DNA of 64,000 nt from Mucilaginibacter sp. (lineage in GTDB: Bacteria > Bacteroidota > Bacteroidia > Sphingobacteriales > Sphingobacteriaceae). Positions 16,007 through 25,726 of the stretch are shown piece after piece. Each line of letters begins with the position of its first letter. The first letter of the stretch is position 1. The translations under genes and the position numbers were made by a program. The DNA lies in contig JAQBOA010000053.1 in the NCBI GenBank assembly GCA_028288305.1, positions 203,841 through 267,840 on the forward strand, in the 5' to 3' direction. The notes under the pieces were generated by a model, which saw only the letters and a program-made list of their open reading frames with translations, searched no databases and was not told the DNA's origin.

Positions 16007-17974
16007 CTATTTTTCGCTCCAAACATTATTCTTCCTGTCTATATCAGGAAGCTGATGATCAGGATCAAGCTCAAGAGACTGTATGGCAGAGGTTGATGGG
16101 TACATAAATGTCCAAATGCCACCACGCTGCCAAATATTTACAGGTAATTGAATAGTTTCTGTTTTACCATTAGCCTGAGTTATTTTTAAGATAACTGGCA
16201 TAGCTATTTTTTCTTTATTAACCAGAGTAATAAGGGAGCCGTTAGCAGCATTATCTTTTACATATTTTACAGACTGTATAGCCTGGTCAAGCTTCCAGGT
16301 TGTGAAGAACCATGGTTGAAAGAACCAGTTCAAATCTTCACCTGATGCGTCATTCATTGCCCTGAAAAAATCATAAGGCAGCGGATGCTTAAATGCCCAG
16401 TGTTTAATATACTCATGAAAAGCATAGTCAAAACGGTCAGGGCCAAGCACAACATTGCGTAGCATATCCAGCCCTAATGAGGTTTTAACATAATATTGGC
16501 CATACTCATTTTGAGCTTCCGGAGCAACCATAAGCGGATCTTTTTCACGTAGCATCATGCGGGAAATTCCGTTTGCAGCTCTGTTTTTAGCGTTAAAATA
16601 TTCGCCGTTATTAAATTTTTCTGTAGCATATTGATTAATGAAAGTATTAAAACCTTCATCCATCCACATATACTTGCGCTCGTTGGAGCCAACGATCATC
16701 GGAAACCAGTTATGGCCTATCTCATGAGTAATATCCCCCCAAAGGGCACCATTTTTTAAATTGCTTAAGCAAAAGATAATGCCCGGATATTCCATACCCA
16801 AAGCAACACCTGATACACTTACTGCGGAATTCCATGGATATTCAAAGTATTTATCCGAATAAATTTCTATACTGTATTTCAGGTATTCAGTTGATCTGCT
16901 CCATGAATCATCACCCGCGCTTTCAATAGGATAAGTACTCATTGCGATTGCCTTATGGCCTGAAGGAAGGTTTACCCTGGCTGCATCCCAAATAAATGCT
17001 GTTGATGCTGCCCATGATACATCCCGGGTATTCATCATTTTAAAATGCCACGTTAAAGTGCCTTTACCGGTATGAGTGCTTTCTTGGCCAACTTCTTCTG
17101 GCTTAATGATCATAACCGTTTTATCACTTTTACGTGCTTCTTCAAGCCGGCTCTGCTGGGTGGCGGTAAGGACTTTATCTCCGTTTTGCAAATCGCCAGA
17201 ACCAACAACTGTCATATTTGCCGGGGCAGTTATATAATAATCGTAATCGCCGTAATCACAATAAAATTCGCCTAACCCCATATAAGGCAGGGTATTCCAT
17301 CCCTCAACATCATCATAAACACACATCCGCGGATACCATTGTGCTAATTCGTAAACATAGCCTTGTTTAAACTTTTTACGGCCCATACGATCGGCACCGT
17401 ATATTGGTATGGAAAAGCTATAATTTACTTTTACTTGTATTTTTTCGCCTTTAGGCCCCATTGGAGTATTTAAGCGCAGCTGCATGCGTGCATCGGTAAT
17501 TACTGGGTCAACTTTATATGTTTGGCCTTTATACGTTACTGATACTGATTCAATGTGATATCCGCCACGGTTAAATCCCTTCACATCAAAACGGTCGCCG
17601 CCGAGTGGAACTGTAGCAGCCCCGCGCGAATCGGGTTTAAACAAGTTTTGATCCAGCTGCAACCATAGATAATCCAGGTTATCAGGGCTGTTATTAGTGT
17701 AGCTGATAGTTACTTCGCCGGTAATGGTAGTATCCTGATCAGTTTCATTCAGACTGGCTTTGATCTGATAATCAGCTCTGTTTTGCCAGTAATGCTGCCC
17801 GGGTTGTCCGCTGGCGGACCGTGTATCGCCACTTGTTACCGGCCAGGTGATTGGACCGAATACATCCTGATGGTCATATTTTATAGAATCTGTTGTTGTT
17901 TGTGCTGATGCTGTTGTAATGAGAGTGAATAAACTCAATACACTTAATAAATAGTTAAGTTTGGGATGGTGCAT
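16007..17974 (-). CDS. M1-family metallopeptidase, secreted
   Basis: A zinc aminopeptidase-like protein of 655 residues with a signal peptide (residues 1-24, ending TASAQ). The gluzincin signature is complete: HEIGH at residues 417-421 and the third zinc ligand E440 exactly 18 residues later (M1 spacing) in WMDEGFN. The exopeptidase GxMEN motif is degenerate, here [10 protein letters not shown], as in many Bacteroidota M1 homologues. An N-terminal beta-saddle domain and a C-terminal segment lacking the full ERAP1-like helical domain make it shorter than classical PepN. Probably periplasmic or surface; trims peptides. Single gene, convergent with the PepSY gene. Confidence 0.92.
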   Translation of the reverse strand: MHHPKLNYLLSVLSLFTLITTASAQTTTDSIKYDHQDVFGPITWPVTSGDTRSASGQPGQHYWQNRADYQIKASLNETDQDTTITGEVTISYTNNSPDNLDYLWLQLDQNLFKPDSRGAATVPLGGDRFDVKGFNRGGYHIESVSVTYKGQTYKVDPVITDARMQLRLNTPMGPKGEKIQVKVNYSFSIPIYGADRMGRKKFKQGYVYELAQWYPRMCVYDDVEGWNTLPYMGLGEFYCDYGDYDYYITAPANMTVVGSGDLQNGDKVLTATQQSRLEEARKSDKTVMIIKPEEVGQESTHTGKGTLTWHFKMMNTRDVSWAASTAFIWDAARVNLPSGHKAIAMSTYPIESAGDDSWSRSTEYLKYSIEIYSDKYFEYPWNSAVSVSGVALGMEYPGIIFCLSNLKNGALWGDITHEIGHNWFPMIVGSNERKYMWMDEGFNTFINQYATEKFNNGEYFNAKNRAANGISRMMLREKDPLMVAPEAQNEYGQYYVKTSLGLDMLRNVVLGPDRFDYAFHEYIKHWAFKHPLPYDFFRAMNDASGEDLNWFFQPWFFTTWKLDQAIQSVKYVKDNAANGSLITLVNKEKIAMPVILKITQANGKTETIQLPVNIWQRGGIWTFMYPSTSAIQSLELDPDHQLPDIDRKNNVWSEK

Positions 17975-18060
17975 TTTTTCTAAATGATATTTTTTGCCGC
18001 AAATTAACCAAATAAATTATGAATTTGATAATTGTAAGAATGTTGGTACAAAGGAAGTTG

Positions 18061-18172
18061 TTTGAACTAAGATTTATAGGATTTAATGATGTTAGGATTT
18101 TAAATGGTTCATTAAAACAAGGTTAAGAACAATGATCTTATAATTCTTTAATCCTATAAATCTTAGTTCAAA
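18061..18172. repeat. 23-bp perfect inverted repeat around a 66-base spacer
   Basis: Arms at 18061-18083 and 18150-18172 are exact complements (tttgaactaagatttatagg on the left). The structure sits between the M1 peptidase start and the antitoxin start. It may be a miniature repeat element or a transcript-separating hairpin. Confidence 0.7.
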
Positions 18173-18183
18173 TATTTAATTTG

Positions 18184-18191
18184 TATTTTTG
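18184..18191 (+). promoter_or_regulatory. -7 element of the YoeB-type module
   Basis: TATTTTTG fits TAnnTTTG, ending 20 bases before the ATG at 18212. No clear -33 element is seen. Confidence 0.35.
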
Positions 18192-18211
18192 TTAGTATTG
18201 AAACAGTGATA

Positions 18212-18400
18212 ATGCACCCAAAAAACAAAGAACAATTAGCCGCATTAAAAGCTGTGGCTAAGGCTTTGAAGATTACCTTTGAGACTGACAAAAAATCGTC
18301 TTATGATCCTGAATTTGTAGCTGAAGTGTTAGCAGGAGTAAAGGCAAGAGAAGAAGGTAAAAAAGGACGTCGGGTAGATGTAGAGAATCTATGGAAATAG
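18212..18400 (+). CDS. Antitoxin of a YoeB-type module (DUF2683-like)
   Basis: A 62-residue protein: MHPKNKEQLAALKAVAKALK, then an acidic and basic tail ending VDVENLWK. Small helical proteins of this type (DUF2683 or related) precede YoeB/Txe toxins in Bacteroidota and neutralise them. Its last ten bases overlap the start of the toxin frame, the usual coupling. A GTG at 18206 would add two residues; the ATG at 18212 is preferred. The antitoxin frame is intact although the toxin is not. Confidence 0.75.
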   Translation: MHPKNKEQLAALKAVAKALKITFETDKKSSYDPEFVAEVLAGVKAREEGKKGRRVDVENLWK

Positions 18401-18647
18401 AGCTTTACGAAAAAGCAGATAAAGATTTTGAGTACTGGAAAAAATCAGGAAATAAAGCTGTTCAAAAGAAAATACAAGAGCTTTTTATTGATATGAAAGA
18501 ACACCCTTTTGTGGTGTTGGTAAGCCTGAGCCGCTAAAGTACGGGCTAACTGGAAGATGGTCGAGACGTATCAATGGGGAGCATCGAATTGTATGCGATG
18601 TTACTAATAATATTATAAACGTTTATTCTTTAAAGGGACATTACTAG
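18391..18647 (+). pseudogene. Txe/YoeB-family toxin, frameshifted
   Basis: Starting at ATG 18391 the first 40 or so residues are YoeB-like (YEKADKDFEYWKKSGNKAV, then MKEHPF). Just after HPF, near 18509-18514, the frame is lost and reaches a stop at 18536. Continuing in the next frame gives the entire YoeB C-terminus: GVGKPEPLKYGLTGRWSRRI followed by NGEHRIVCDV and ending VYSLKGHY, with the conserved catalytic E and R and the terminal H-Y. A single missing base in GTGGTGTTGG explains this (VGVGKP expected). The restored protein would be 85 residues, the family length. Sequencing error is an alternative because the rest is perfectly conserved. Confidence 0.85.
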
Positions 18648-18759
18648 TCCCTAAATCTAACCAATAGATTTCTTAAGCATTCCTAAAACTTTTATCCTCC
18701 CCAATTGATATAATTTTATCCGGCTAATTATCGCATTTTAGCCGCTCAATAATTTGCTC

Positions 18760-20874
18760 ATGAATCACCTCGCTAATTCCACATCGCCATATTTACTGCA
18801 GCATGCCAATAACCCGGTTAACTGGTATCCCTGGGGTACGGAAGCATTGCAAAAGGCAAAGGATGAAAACAAACTGATTTTGGTAAGCATAGGTTATTCG
18901 GCCTGCCATTGGTGCCACGTGATGGAGCATGAGAGTTTTGAAGATGAAAAAGTTGCCGCTGTGATGAACGAATATTTTGTTTGCATAAAGGTTGACCGGG
19001 AAGAACGACCAGATGTAGATCAAATTTATATGAGCGCCGTTCAACTGATGAGCGGTCGCGGCGGGTGGCCGCTAAATTGCATTTGCCTACCCGATCAGCG
19101 GCCTATTTATGGGGGTACTTATTTTCGTAAAAACGACTGGACAAGCCTGCTGTTTAACCTTGCCGATTTCTACAAACAAAAACCGGCTGAAGCAGAAGAA
19201 TATGCAATAAAACTAACTGAAGGTATACAACAATACGAATCTATTGCTTTTGTTGAAGAACAGCAAACATATACTAAAAGCGATTTGGAGCTGATTGCAG
19301 ATAACTGGAAAAAATACTTTGACAAAAACGAAGGAGGTCTGGGTTCTGCACCGAAATTCCCGATGCCAAATAACTGGATATGCTTAATGCGTTATGCCCA
19401 TTTAATGAAGGATGAAAATGTTGCAAATGCTGTAAAACTAACCCTCCATAAAATGGCTTTCGGTGGTATTTACGATCATATTGGCGGAGGCTTTGCGCGA
19501 TATTCGGTCGACGGGCGCTGGCATGTACCTCATTTTGAAAAGATGCTGTATGATAATGCCCAGCTGACCAGTTTATACTCGGAAGCTTATACCTGGAACC
19601 CAGACCCACTCTATCAAAAAGTAGTTGGCGAAATAATCAGTTTTACTTTAAGAGAATTAACTTCACCAGAATATGGTTTTTATTCAGCCCTGGATGCTGA
19701 CAGTGAAGGTAAAGAAGGTAAGTTTTATATTTTCACAAAAACCGAGATCGAAGAAATATTAGGAGAGGACGCTAAATTGTTCTGCATCTATTTTAATATT
19801 ACAGAAGATGGCAACTGGGAAGAAGAAGAATCAAATGTATTGTTCCGAAAAGAGAGTGATGTAATCCTTGCACAAAAATTAGGCTTACCTGTTGAAACAC
19901 TCATCGAAAAAATTGAAGTATCACGCCAAAAGGTATTTGAATTTCGCAGCCACCGGGTACGTCCGGGATTGGATAATAAAATACTGGCATCGTGGAATGG
20001 GTTAATGCTTAAAGGCTTGTGCGAAGCCTATCGCACCTTTAATAAACCAGATTACCTCGATACTGCTATAAAGAACGCTGATTTTATATTGAATAACCTG
20101 GTAAATAGTGAAGGCAGATTAACCAGGATTTACACCTCACCTAGACGGCAAAGCCCTCACCCATCCTCTTCAAAGGAGAGGACTTTAAAAGGAGAAGATG
20201 CTTCTACCTCCCTCTCCTTTGGAGAGGGTCGGGGTGAGGCGACTTACGGCCGGGGTGAGGCAATTGCATTTTTAGATGATTATGCAAATATAATTGATGC
20301 CTTAATTGCTTTATATGAGGTTACCTTCAATGAACAATGGCTCAGTCAGGCAAAAAAACTAACTAATCAGGCCATTGAACATTATTATAACCAAAGTAAT
20401 GGCGTTTTCTTTTATACAGCCGATGATGATGAACAATTAATAGCAAGAAAATCCGAAATTATGGATGGTGTAATACCAGCGTCAAATTCTGTAATGGCTC
20501 GAAATCTTAAAAAGCTTGGCTTGTTATTTGATGATGAAAAATATTTAGAAATATCTGCACAGCTTTTAAAAAACATATTTCCGCATTTGGCAAAATACCC
20601 TTCTTCTTATTCTAACTGGATAACGTTATTAATAGAAGAGATACTTGGAATTTACGAGATTGCTGTAACAGGTGAAAATTCTGAAAATGTGCGCATGGAA
20701 ATTGAAAATAATTACATCCCAAACAAAATTATCTTGGGAGGTAAAAAAGGAAGTTTACCTTTGCTGCAGGACAAGTTTGGAGCCCTTACGCAAATATTTA
20801 TTTGTAAAGACAAAACCTGCGGACTACCTGCAAGTAATATAAGAGAAGCTTTAGAACAAATTAGGAATGTCTGA
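18760..20874 (+). CDS. DUF255 thioredoxin-domain protein (YyaL/SSP411-like) with an in-frame repeat
   Basis: A 704-residue cytoplasmic protein. Residues 1-165 form a thioredoxin-like DUF255 domain with the CHWCH motif at C49-C52. The rest is an (alpha/alpha)6 barrel resembling N-acylglucosamine 2-epimerases ([20 protein letters not shown] and HFEKMLYDN are family signatures). Physiological function is unknown. At residues 459-500, just before the conserved [12 protein letters not shown] segment, a low-complexity stretch ([20 protein letters not shown] and onward to GRGE) is encoded by a palindromic repeat of the type otherwise found between genes (20135-20260). It adds about 42 residues without breaking the frame. 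Start: TTG at 18754 is in frame, but ATG 18760 gives the conserved [16 protein letters not shown]. Confidence 0.9.
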   Translation: MNHLANSTSPYLLQHANNPVNWYPWGTEALQKAKDENKLILVSIGYSACHWCHVMEHESFEDEKVAAVMNEYFVCIKVDREERPDVDQIYMSAVQLMSGRGGWPLNCICLPDQRPIYGGTYFRKNDWTSLLFNLADFYKQKPAEAEEYAIKLTEGIQQYESIAFVEEQQTYTKSDLELIADNWKKYFDKNEGGLGSAPKFPMPNNWICLMRYAHLMKDENVANAVKLTLHKMAFGGIYDHIGGGFARYSVDGRWHVPHFEKMLYDNAQLTSLYSEAYTWNPDPLYQKVVGEIISFTLRELTSPEYGFYSALDADSEGKEGKFYIFTKTEIEEILGEDAKLFCIYFNITEDGNWEEEESNVLFRKESDVILAQKLGLPVETLIEKIEVSRQKVFEFRSHRVRPGLDNKILASWNGLMLKGLCEAYRTFNKPDYLDTAIKNADFILNNLVNSEGRLTRIYTSPRRQSPHPSSSKERTLKGEDASTSLSFGEGRGEATYGRGEAIAFLDDYANIIDALIALYEVTFNEQWLSQAKKLTNQAIEHYYNQSNGVFFYTADDDEQLIARKSEIMDGVIPASNSVMARNLKKLGLLFDDEKYLEISAQLLKNIFPHLAKYPSSYSNWITLLIEEILGIYEIAVTGENSENVRMEIENNYIPNKIILGGKKGSLPLLQDKFGALTQIFICKDKTCGLPASNIREALEQIRNV
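20135..20260. repeat. CTCTCC/GGAGAG palindromic repeat inside a coding gene
   Basis: Outer arms cctcacc and ggtgagg and inner arms tcctcttcaaaggagagga and cctctcctttggagagg make a nested inverted repeat. It is the same family as 42093-42174 (cctcaccctgccctctccaa...tttggagagg...ggtgagg). Its 126-base length is a multiple of three, and the right arm cggggtgagg is present twice. Confidence 0.8.
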
Positions 20875-20929
20875 ATCTCGAATTTGTAAATGCAGATTCA
20901 GATGAATTAAAAACAAAAATACATTTACA

Positions 20930-21430
20930 ATGAAGATTAACCCCCAACACGTAGTGTCATTAACTTACGATTTGTATGTTGACCAGGAAGACGGCTCAGA
21001 AGTTTTAACAGAAAGTGCTTCTGAAGAGCAGCCATTAACTTTTTTATATGGAGCAGGACAAATGCTTCCAAAGTTTGAAGAAAATCTAAGCACCCTTTCA
21101 ACAGGTGATACTTATGATTTCCGTTTATCTGCCGAAGAGGCCTATGGAGATTATGATGAAGAAGCCGTAGCTAACTTACCTTTAGAAATGTTTAGAGAAG
21201 CCGAGGTTCCGGAAATAGGCAGTATACTTCCATTACAGGACAATAACGGAAACCGTTTTCAGGGCCAGGTAGTATCAGTTGCTACGGATTCGGTAATTGT
21301 TGATCTTAACCATCCAATGGCCGGTCAGGAACTTCATTTTAAAGGAAATATATTAAATGTTCGCCCGGCCACACCCGAAGAATTGTCACACGGCCACGCC
21401 CATGGACCGGATGGCCATCACGCGCATTAA
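20930..21430 (+). CDS. FKBP-type peptidyl-prolyl isomerase, SlyD-like
   Basis: A 166-residue cytoplasmic protein of the SlyD class. The FKBP core is split by an IF (insert-in-flap) chaperone domain: LTYDLYVDQEDGSEVL, then PLTFLYGAGQMLPKFEENL, the EAYGDYDEE motif entering the IF domain, LNHPMAGQELHFKGNIL returning to the core. The C-terminus (HGHAHGPDGHHAH) is histidine-rich and probably binds Ni or Zn, as in SlyD. It acts as a folding helper and possibly in metal handling. Monocistronic, convergent with the LacI-type regulator; a repeat fills the 97-base gap between them. Confidence 0.93.
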   Translation: MKINPQHVVSLTYDLYVDQEDGSEVLTESASEEQPLTFLYGAGQMLPKFEENLSTLSTGDTYDFRLSAEEAYGDYDEEAVANLPLEMFREAEVPEIGSILPLQDNNGNRFQGQVVSVATDSVIVDLNHPMAGQELHFKGNILNVRPATPEELSHGHAHGPDGHHAH

Positions 21431-21545
21431 TGTGAGTCTGTAGTCCTAAGTCTATAGTCTTAAGTCAAGTGATAGATTCAATTTCGTTTGGACTAAGACT
21501 TTAAATTTTGGACTTTAGATTTGAGACTCAGGACTTAAGACTTTT
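21431..21545. repeat. AGTCTTAAGTCCTGA-type repeat supplying a stop codon
   Basis: Repeated units like gtagtcctaagtc and agtcttaagtc on the left are answered by ggacttaagactt and ggactttagat on the right, forming an inverted repeat between convergent genes. The 16 bases at 21528-21543 are identical to 33099-33114, and in both places the first three bases are the stop codon of the minus-strand gene. Confidence 0.65.
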
Positions 21546-22565
21546 CAAAGTAGAAGACCTTACAATAAGCTTAGGCTTTATACTGATAATTTTAGGAATA
21601 ACAATAGTGTCATTATTTTCCTTTTCCTGGAAATATAAATTCGCTATTGTTTTCCCCATATACATACTAAATTGGTCAATAGTGGTTATGGACGGACTTG
21701 TTATTTCCGTAAATGCCTCATTTGAATAGCCGCATATCCCTAATTCAGATGGAACTTTGATTGATAAAGCGCTGGCTACTTCAAGCACCCCTAAAGCCGA
21801 AAAATCAGATGTGGAAGCAAAAATCGCATCGGGCGGCTCGGGTAAACTCAGTAATTTCCTTGTTGCTTCAGCGCCGAGTTCTTTAGTCCATGCATTTTCA
21901 ATAATAAACTCATTTCTTACCGGCAAATTATATTTTTTCAACGCGTTAAGATAACCGGTTTTTCTTTGCGTGAAAATGTTAAGATTTTGTGGGCCTTCAA
22001 GCAATGCAATTTTTTTATATCCCTGTTCAATCAGGTGACAAACAGCCTCAAAAGAAGCCTGTTCATTATCATTTATCACTTTTAAGGTTTCTAATTCATC
22101 CACAACGCGATCAAACTGGATAAGCTGAATGCCTTGTTCAATCACATTTTGAAGGTGCTTGTAATCATAACTCTCAACCGAAACGGAGATTACAATACAA
22201 TCAACATGCTGGTTAATTAAAGTATTAATGCATTTTATCTCTTTAGTATACGACTCGTTAGATTGGCAAATGATCAAGTTGTACCCTTTTTGGTAAGTAG
22301 TGTCTTCAATTCCGGCTATAACGTTCGAAAAGAAATTTTGGTTTATACGAGGAACAACTACACCAATAGTCTTGGTTTGCCCTTTACGTAAGTTTGACGC
22401 CAGTGTATTACGCTTATAATTAAGTTCGGCAGCGGTTTTTAAAATTAGTTTTTTGGTTGTTTCATTTACATGACCACTATTATTCAATGCCCGGGACACG
22501 GATGAAGCAGTTATATTCAGCTTTTTGGCAATATCATAAATAGTCGTCCGTTTTTTTTGTTTCAT
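21528..22565 (-). CDS. LacI-family transcriptional regulator of the xylose genes
   Basis: A 345-residue repressor. The N-terminal helix-turn-helix and hinge are clear (TIYDIAKKLNITASSVSRAL, then GHVNETTKK), followed by a periplasmic-binding-protein-like sugar domain (TKTIGVVVPRINQNFFS, GYSNEAFTEITSPSITTIDQ). It sits divergently 129 bases from xylB, so it most likely controls xylose genes with D-xylose or a derivative as inducer. A LacI-type palindrome, GCAATCGATTGC, lies between at 22599-22610. A longer frame to 22640 would put that operator inside the coding region and adds a hydrophobic, non-conserved leader, so ATG 22565 is chosen. The last residues (SLKS) and the stop are encoded by a dispersed repeat. 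Confidence 0.92.
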   Translation of the reverse strand: MKQKKRTTIYDIAKKLNITASSVSRALNNSGHVNETTKKLILKTAAELNYKRNTLASNLRKGQTKTIGVVVPRINQNFFSNVIAGIEDTTYQKGYNLIICQSNESYTKEIKCINTLINQHVDCIVISVSVESYDYKHLQNVIEQGIQLIQFDRVVDELETLKVINDNEQASFEAVCHLIEQGYKKIALLEGPQNLNIFTQRKTGYLNALKKYNLPVRNEFIIENAWTKELGAEATRKLLSLPEPPDAIFASTSDFSALGVLEVASALSIKVPSELGICGYSNEAFTEITSPSITTIDQFSMYMGKTIANLYFQEKENNDTIVIPKIISIKPKLIVRSSTLKSLKS

Positions 22566-22598
22566 TGGGGAAATTGTAAAGATGAAAAATAAATTTTG

Positions 22599-22610
22599 GC
22601 AATCGATTGC
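22599..22610. promoter_or_regulatory. LacI-type operator in the xyl divergent region
   Basis: GCAATCGATTGC is a perfect 12-base palindrome with the central CG pair typical of LacI-family operators. It overlaps a plausible -33 element for xylB (ATTG at 22605-22608), 19 bases from a near-consensus -7 (TAATTTCG at 22628-22635). Repressor binding would therefore block xylB transcription and could also affect the regulator's own promoter. Confidence 0.6.
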
Positions 22611-22694
22611 AATTTCAAAAAATAAATTAATTTCGTCCATTAGAAATACAAATTATAAACAGTACTGTCTTCAGTCGAAATTTAATAAAAGAGC

Positions 22695-24176
22695 ATGTTG
22701 TTATTGGGCATTGATATAGGTACTTCATCTGTAAAGGTTTCAATTATTGATGCCGTATCACAAAAAGTTATTACATCAGTACAATATCCTGATGAAGAAT
22801 CACCGATTATTGTCTTACGTCCAGGCTGGGCCGAGCAATCACCCGATATATGGTGGGAGCAGGTACAGCGGGCAATTGAATTATGCAATAAGACAGGTAA
22901 ATATAAACCAAATGATGTTTCGGCAATAGGTATTGCTTATCAAATGCATGGATTGGTATTGGTTGATGACAATCAGAAGGTATTGCGTAACAGTATTATA
23001 TGGTGCGATAGCCGAGCGGTTGAAATTGGTGACAACGCTTTTAAAGCAATAGGAGAGGAGCGTTGTTTATCCTATCTTTTAAACTCACCGGGTAACTTTA
23101 CAGCCTCTAAATTAGCCTGGGTAAAGCAAAATGAGCCAGCAATATATAATCAAATCAATAAAGTCATGCTTCCTGGTGATTTTATTTCCATGAGATTGAC
23201 TGGTGAAATTACAACTTCTGTTTCTGCTTTATCTGAGGGTGTTTTTTTCGACTTCAAAAACAATCGATTGTCTAAAGATATTGTTAATTACTTTGGTTTT
23301 GATGAGCAGTTGTTCCCTGAAGTAAAACCTGTGTTTTCAGCACATGGATATTTGCTGCCATCTATTGCACAAAAACTAAAATTAAAAACAGGTATTCCAG
23401 TTACTTATAAATCAGGAGATCAACCCAACAACGCGCTTTCATTAAACGTTTTAAATCCTGGTGAGGTTGCAGCAACGGCAGGCACATCAGGAGTGATTTA
23501 TGGAGTAAGTGATCAGTTAGCTTATGATCCACAATCACGTGTCAATACCTTTGCCCATGTAAATTATACAGAGCAGCAAAAACGCCTGGGCATACTATTA
23601 TGTATAAATGGCGCAGGCAGTTTATACCGCTGGACAAAAAATACTTTCGGCTCAACCGAAAATTATTTGCAAATGAACAATAAGGCTAAGGACGCTCCAA
23701 TGGGCAGTGATGGTTTACGGGTATTACCTTTTGGAAATGGTGCCGAACGCATGCTAAACAATAAAATAGTTGGCGCGCACTTCCATAATATCGATCTAAA
23801 CATACATACGCAAGCACACCTGCTTAGAGCAGTACAGGAAGGGATTGCGTTCGCATTTCGCTATGGTTTGGATATTATGCGGGAAAACGGAATGAAACCT
23901 ACAGTTATCAGGGCGGGAAAAAACAACCTGTTTTTAAGCGAATTATTTACGGAAACCTTTGTAAATATAACCGGTGTGCCGGTAGAACTGTACAAAAATG
24001 ATGGCAGTGCAGGTGCCGCGCTTGGCGCTGGTATAGGTGCACAAATTTTTTCATCGCCTGCGCAGGCTTTTGAGCATATGCACCCGGTACAATTAGTTGA
24101 ACCATCAACAAAACACCTGGAACCGGTTTACCACGAATGGAAGGCTTTACTTGAAAAACAATTAGAAAACGAATAA
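22695..24176 (+). CDS. xylB: Xylulokinase
   Basis: Phosphorylates D-xylulose to D-xylulose 5-phosphate with ATP, feeding the pentose phosphate pathway. A 493-residue FGGY-family kinase: phosphate-1 motif GIDIGTSSVKVSI at the N-terminus, GIAYQMHGLVLVD and the catalytic D in IIWCDSR typical of xylulokinases, ATP-binding GTSGVIYGVSD, and the adenosine motif near GSAGAALGAGIGA. First gene of the xylB-xylA-transporter run, divergent from the LacI-type regulator. A 170-base spacer with a long inverted repeat separates it from xylA. Confidence 0.95.
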   Translation: MLLLGIDIGTSSVKVSIIDAVSQKVITSVQYPDEESPIIVLRPGWAEQSPDIWWEQVQRAIELCNKTGKYKPNDVSAIGIAYQMHGLVLVDDNQKVLRNSIIWCDSRAVEIGDNAFKAIGEERCLSYLLNSPGNFTASKLAWVKQNEPAIYNQINKVMLPGDFISMRLTGEITTSVSALSEGVFFDFKNNRLSKDIVNYFGFDEQLFPEVKPVFSAHGYLLPSIAQKLKLKTGIPVTYKSGDQPNNALSLNVLNPGEVAATAGTSGVIYGVSDQLAYDPQSRVNTFAHVNYTEQQKRLGILLCINGAGSLYRWTKNTFGSTENYLQMNNKAKDAPMGSDGLRVLPFGNGAERMLNNKIVGAHFHNIDLNIHTQAHLLRAVQEGIAFAFRYGLDIMRENGMKPTVIRAGKNNLFLSELFTETFVNITGVPVELYKNDGSAGAALGAGIGAQIFSSPAQAFEHMHPVQLVEPSTKHLEPVYHEWKALLEKQLENE

Positions 24177-24204
24177 AGTTAAACCATAGTGAAATTCAAC
24201 CGGT

Positions 24205-24302
24205 ATGTCATTTCGAACGATAGTGAGAAAACTTATACGCCAAGCATAGTCCGTTATGCATTGCGTATAAGTTTTCTCCTCGTTCCTCGATCGAAATGAC
24301 AT
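24205..24302. repeat. Long imperfect inverted repeat between xylB and xylA
   Basis: Outer arms ATGTCATTTCGA (24205-24216) and TCGAAATGACAT (24291-24302) and inner arms GAGAAAACTTATACGC (24225-24240) and GCGTATAAGTTTTCTC (24263-24278) would fold into one long hairpin. The tgtcatttcgaacga...tcgaaatgaca design is a widespread Bacteroidota palindromic repeat. In an operon spacer it could stabilise or terminate mRNA. Confidence 0.85.
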
Positions 24303-24346
24303 GGATATTTAAATTACTAATTCAATAACTCACTAATTCAACAATT

Positions 24347-25672
24347 ATGATAACCACAGGAGAAAAAGAATTTTTTAAAGGAATTGGCCAGGTAAAATAC
24401 GAAGGGCTGCAATCAGATAATCCGCTGGCATTTCGCTGGTACGACGAAAATAAAGTTGTTGCGGGGAAAACGATGAAAGATCATTTACGTTTTGCATGCG
24501 CTTACTGGCATTCGTTCTGTAACAATGGCGCCGATCCGTTTGGCGAACCTACCCATTTGTTTCCCTGGAGCGTAAAGGTGGATGCTATCGAGCGCGCTAA
24601 AGATAAAATGGATGCAGCATTTGAGTTTATCACTAAAATGAACCTGCAGTATTACTGTTTTCACGATGTTGATGTGGTTGATTATACTACCGATATTAAG
24701 GAAAACGATAGGCGCTTGCAGGCATTGGTTGATTACGCAAAACAAAAGCAAGCAGCAAGCGGAGTTAAATTGCTTTGGGGAACATCAAATCTTTTCTCCA
24801 ACCGCAGGTATATGAACGGAGCTTCAACTAACCCCGATTTTCATGTTCTTACTCATGCCGCTGCACAGGTAAAAGCTGCATTGGATGCTACCATTGCTCT
24901 TGGAGGTGAAAATTATGTGTTTTGGGGTGGCCGTGAAGGTTATATGACCTTGCTGAATACTGATATGAAACGCGAGCAGGAGCATTTTGCTAAATTCCTG
25001 CATGCAGCAAAAGATTATGCCCGCAAACAAGGTTTTAAGGGGACATTTTTTATCGAACCAAAACCTTGCGAACCAACTAAACATCAGTATGATTATGATG
25101 CCGCTACAGTATTAGGCTTTTTGCAAAAATATGATTTGATTAACGATTTTAAATTGAATATAGAGGTTAACCATGCTACGCTTGCTGGTCACACTTTTCA
25201 GCATGAATTGCAGGTGGCTGCAGATGCAGGATTGCTTGGTTCTATTGATGCTAACCGTGGTGATGACCAGAATGGCTGGGATACCGACCAATTTCCAAAT
25301 GATATAAATGAAGTTACCGAAGCAATGCTGATTATATTGCAGGCAGGTGGTTTCCAGGGTGGGGGAATAAACTTTGATGCCAAGATCCGCCGTAACTCTA
25401 CTGATCCAATTGATTTGTTTTATGCCCACATCGGTGGCATGGATATTTTTGCGAGAGCGCTGATTAATGCTGATAATATTCTTCAAAAATCTGAATATAA
25501 AAAATTACGCAAAGATAGGTACGCTTCTTACGATACAGGTAAAGGAAAGGCCTTTGAAGAAGGAAAATTATCATTGGAAGACCTCCGCACCTATGCTATT
25601 GAAAATGGAGAGCCTAAAACTATAAGTGGTAAACAAGAATATTTGGAAAATTTGATAAACAGATATATATAG
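24347..25672 (+). CDS. xylA: Xylose isomerase
   Basis: Interconverts D-xylose and D-xylulose in the cytoplasm with two divalent metal ions. The 441-residue length and N-terminus ([20 protein letters not shown]) mark a class II xylose isomerase as in Bacteroidota and E. coli. Signature regions are visible: YYCFHDVDV with the catalytic histidine, [35 protein letters not shown] with metal-ligand E, and the [17 protein letters not shown] and GGGINFDAK motifs. It lies between xylB and the sodium symporter, giving a complete uptake-isomerise-phosphorylate route. The spacer to the transporter gene is only 54 bases. Confidence 0.97.
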   Translation: MITTGEKEFFKGIGQVKYEGLQSDNPLAFRWYDENKVVAGKTMKDHLRFACAYWHSFCNNGADPFGEPTHLFPWSVKVDAIERAKDKMDAAFEFITKMNLQYYCFHDVDVVDYTTDIKENDRRLQALVDYAKQKQAASGVKLLWGTSNLFSNRRYMNGASTNPDFHVLTHAAAQVKAALDATIALGGENYVFWGGREGYMTLLNTDMKREQEHFAKFLHAAKDYARKQGFKGTFFIEPKPCEPTKHQYDYDAATVLGFLQKYDLINDFKLNIEVNHATLAGHTFQHELQVAADAGLLGSIDANRGDDQNGWDTDQFPNDINEVTEAMLIILQAGGFQGGGINFDAKIRRNSTDPIDLFYAHIGGMDIFARALINADNILQKSEYKKLRKDRYASYDTGKGKAFEEGKLSLEDLRTYAIENGEPKTISGKQEYLENLINRYI

Positions 25673-25726
25673 TTATAATTGTCAAACCAACACATTATAT
25701 AAACCAATAAAACCAAAAAATCAATT

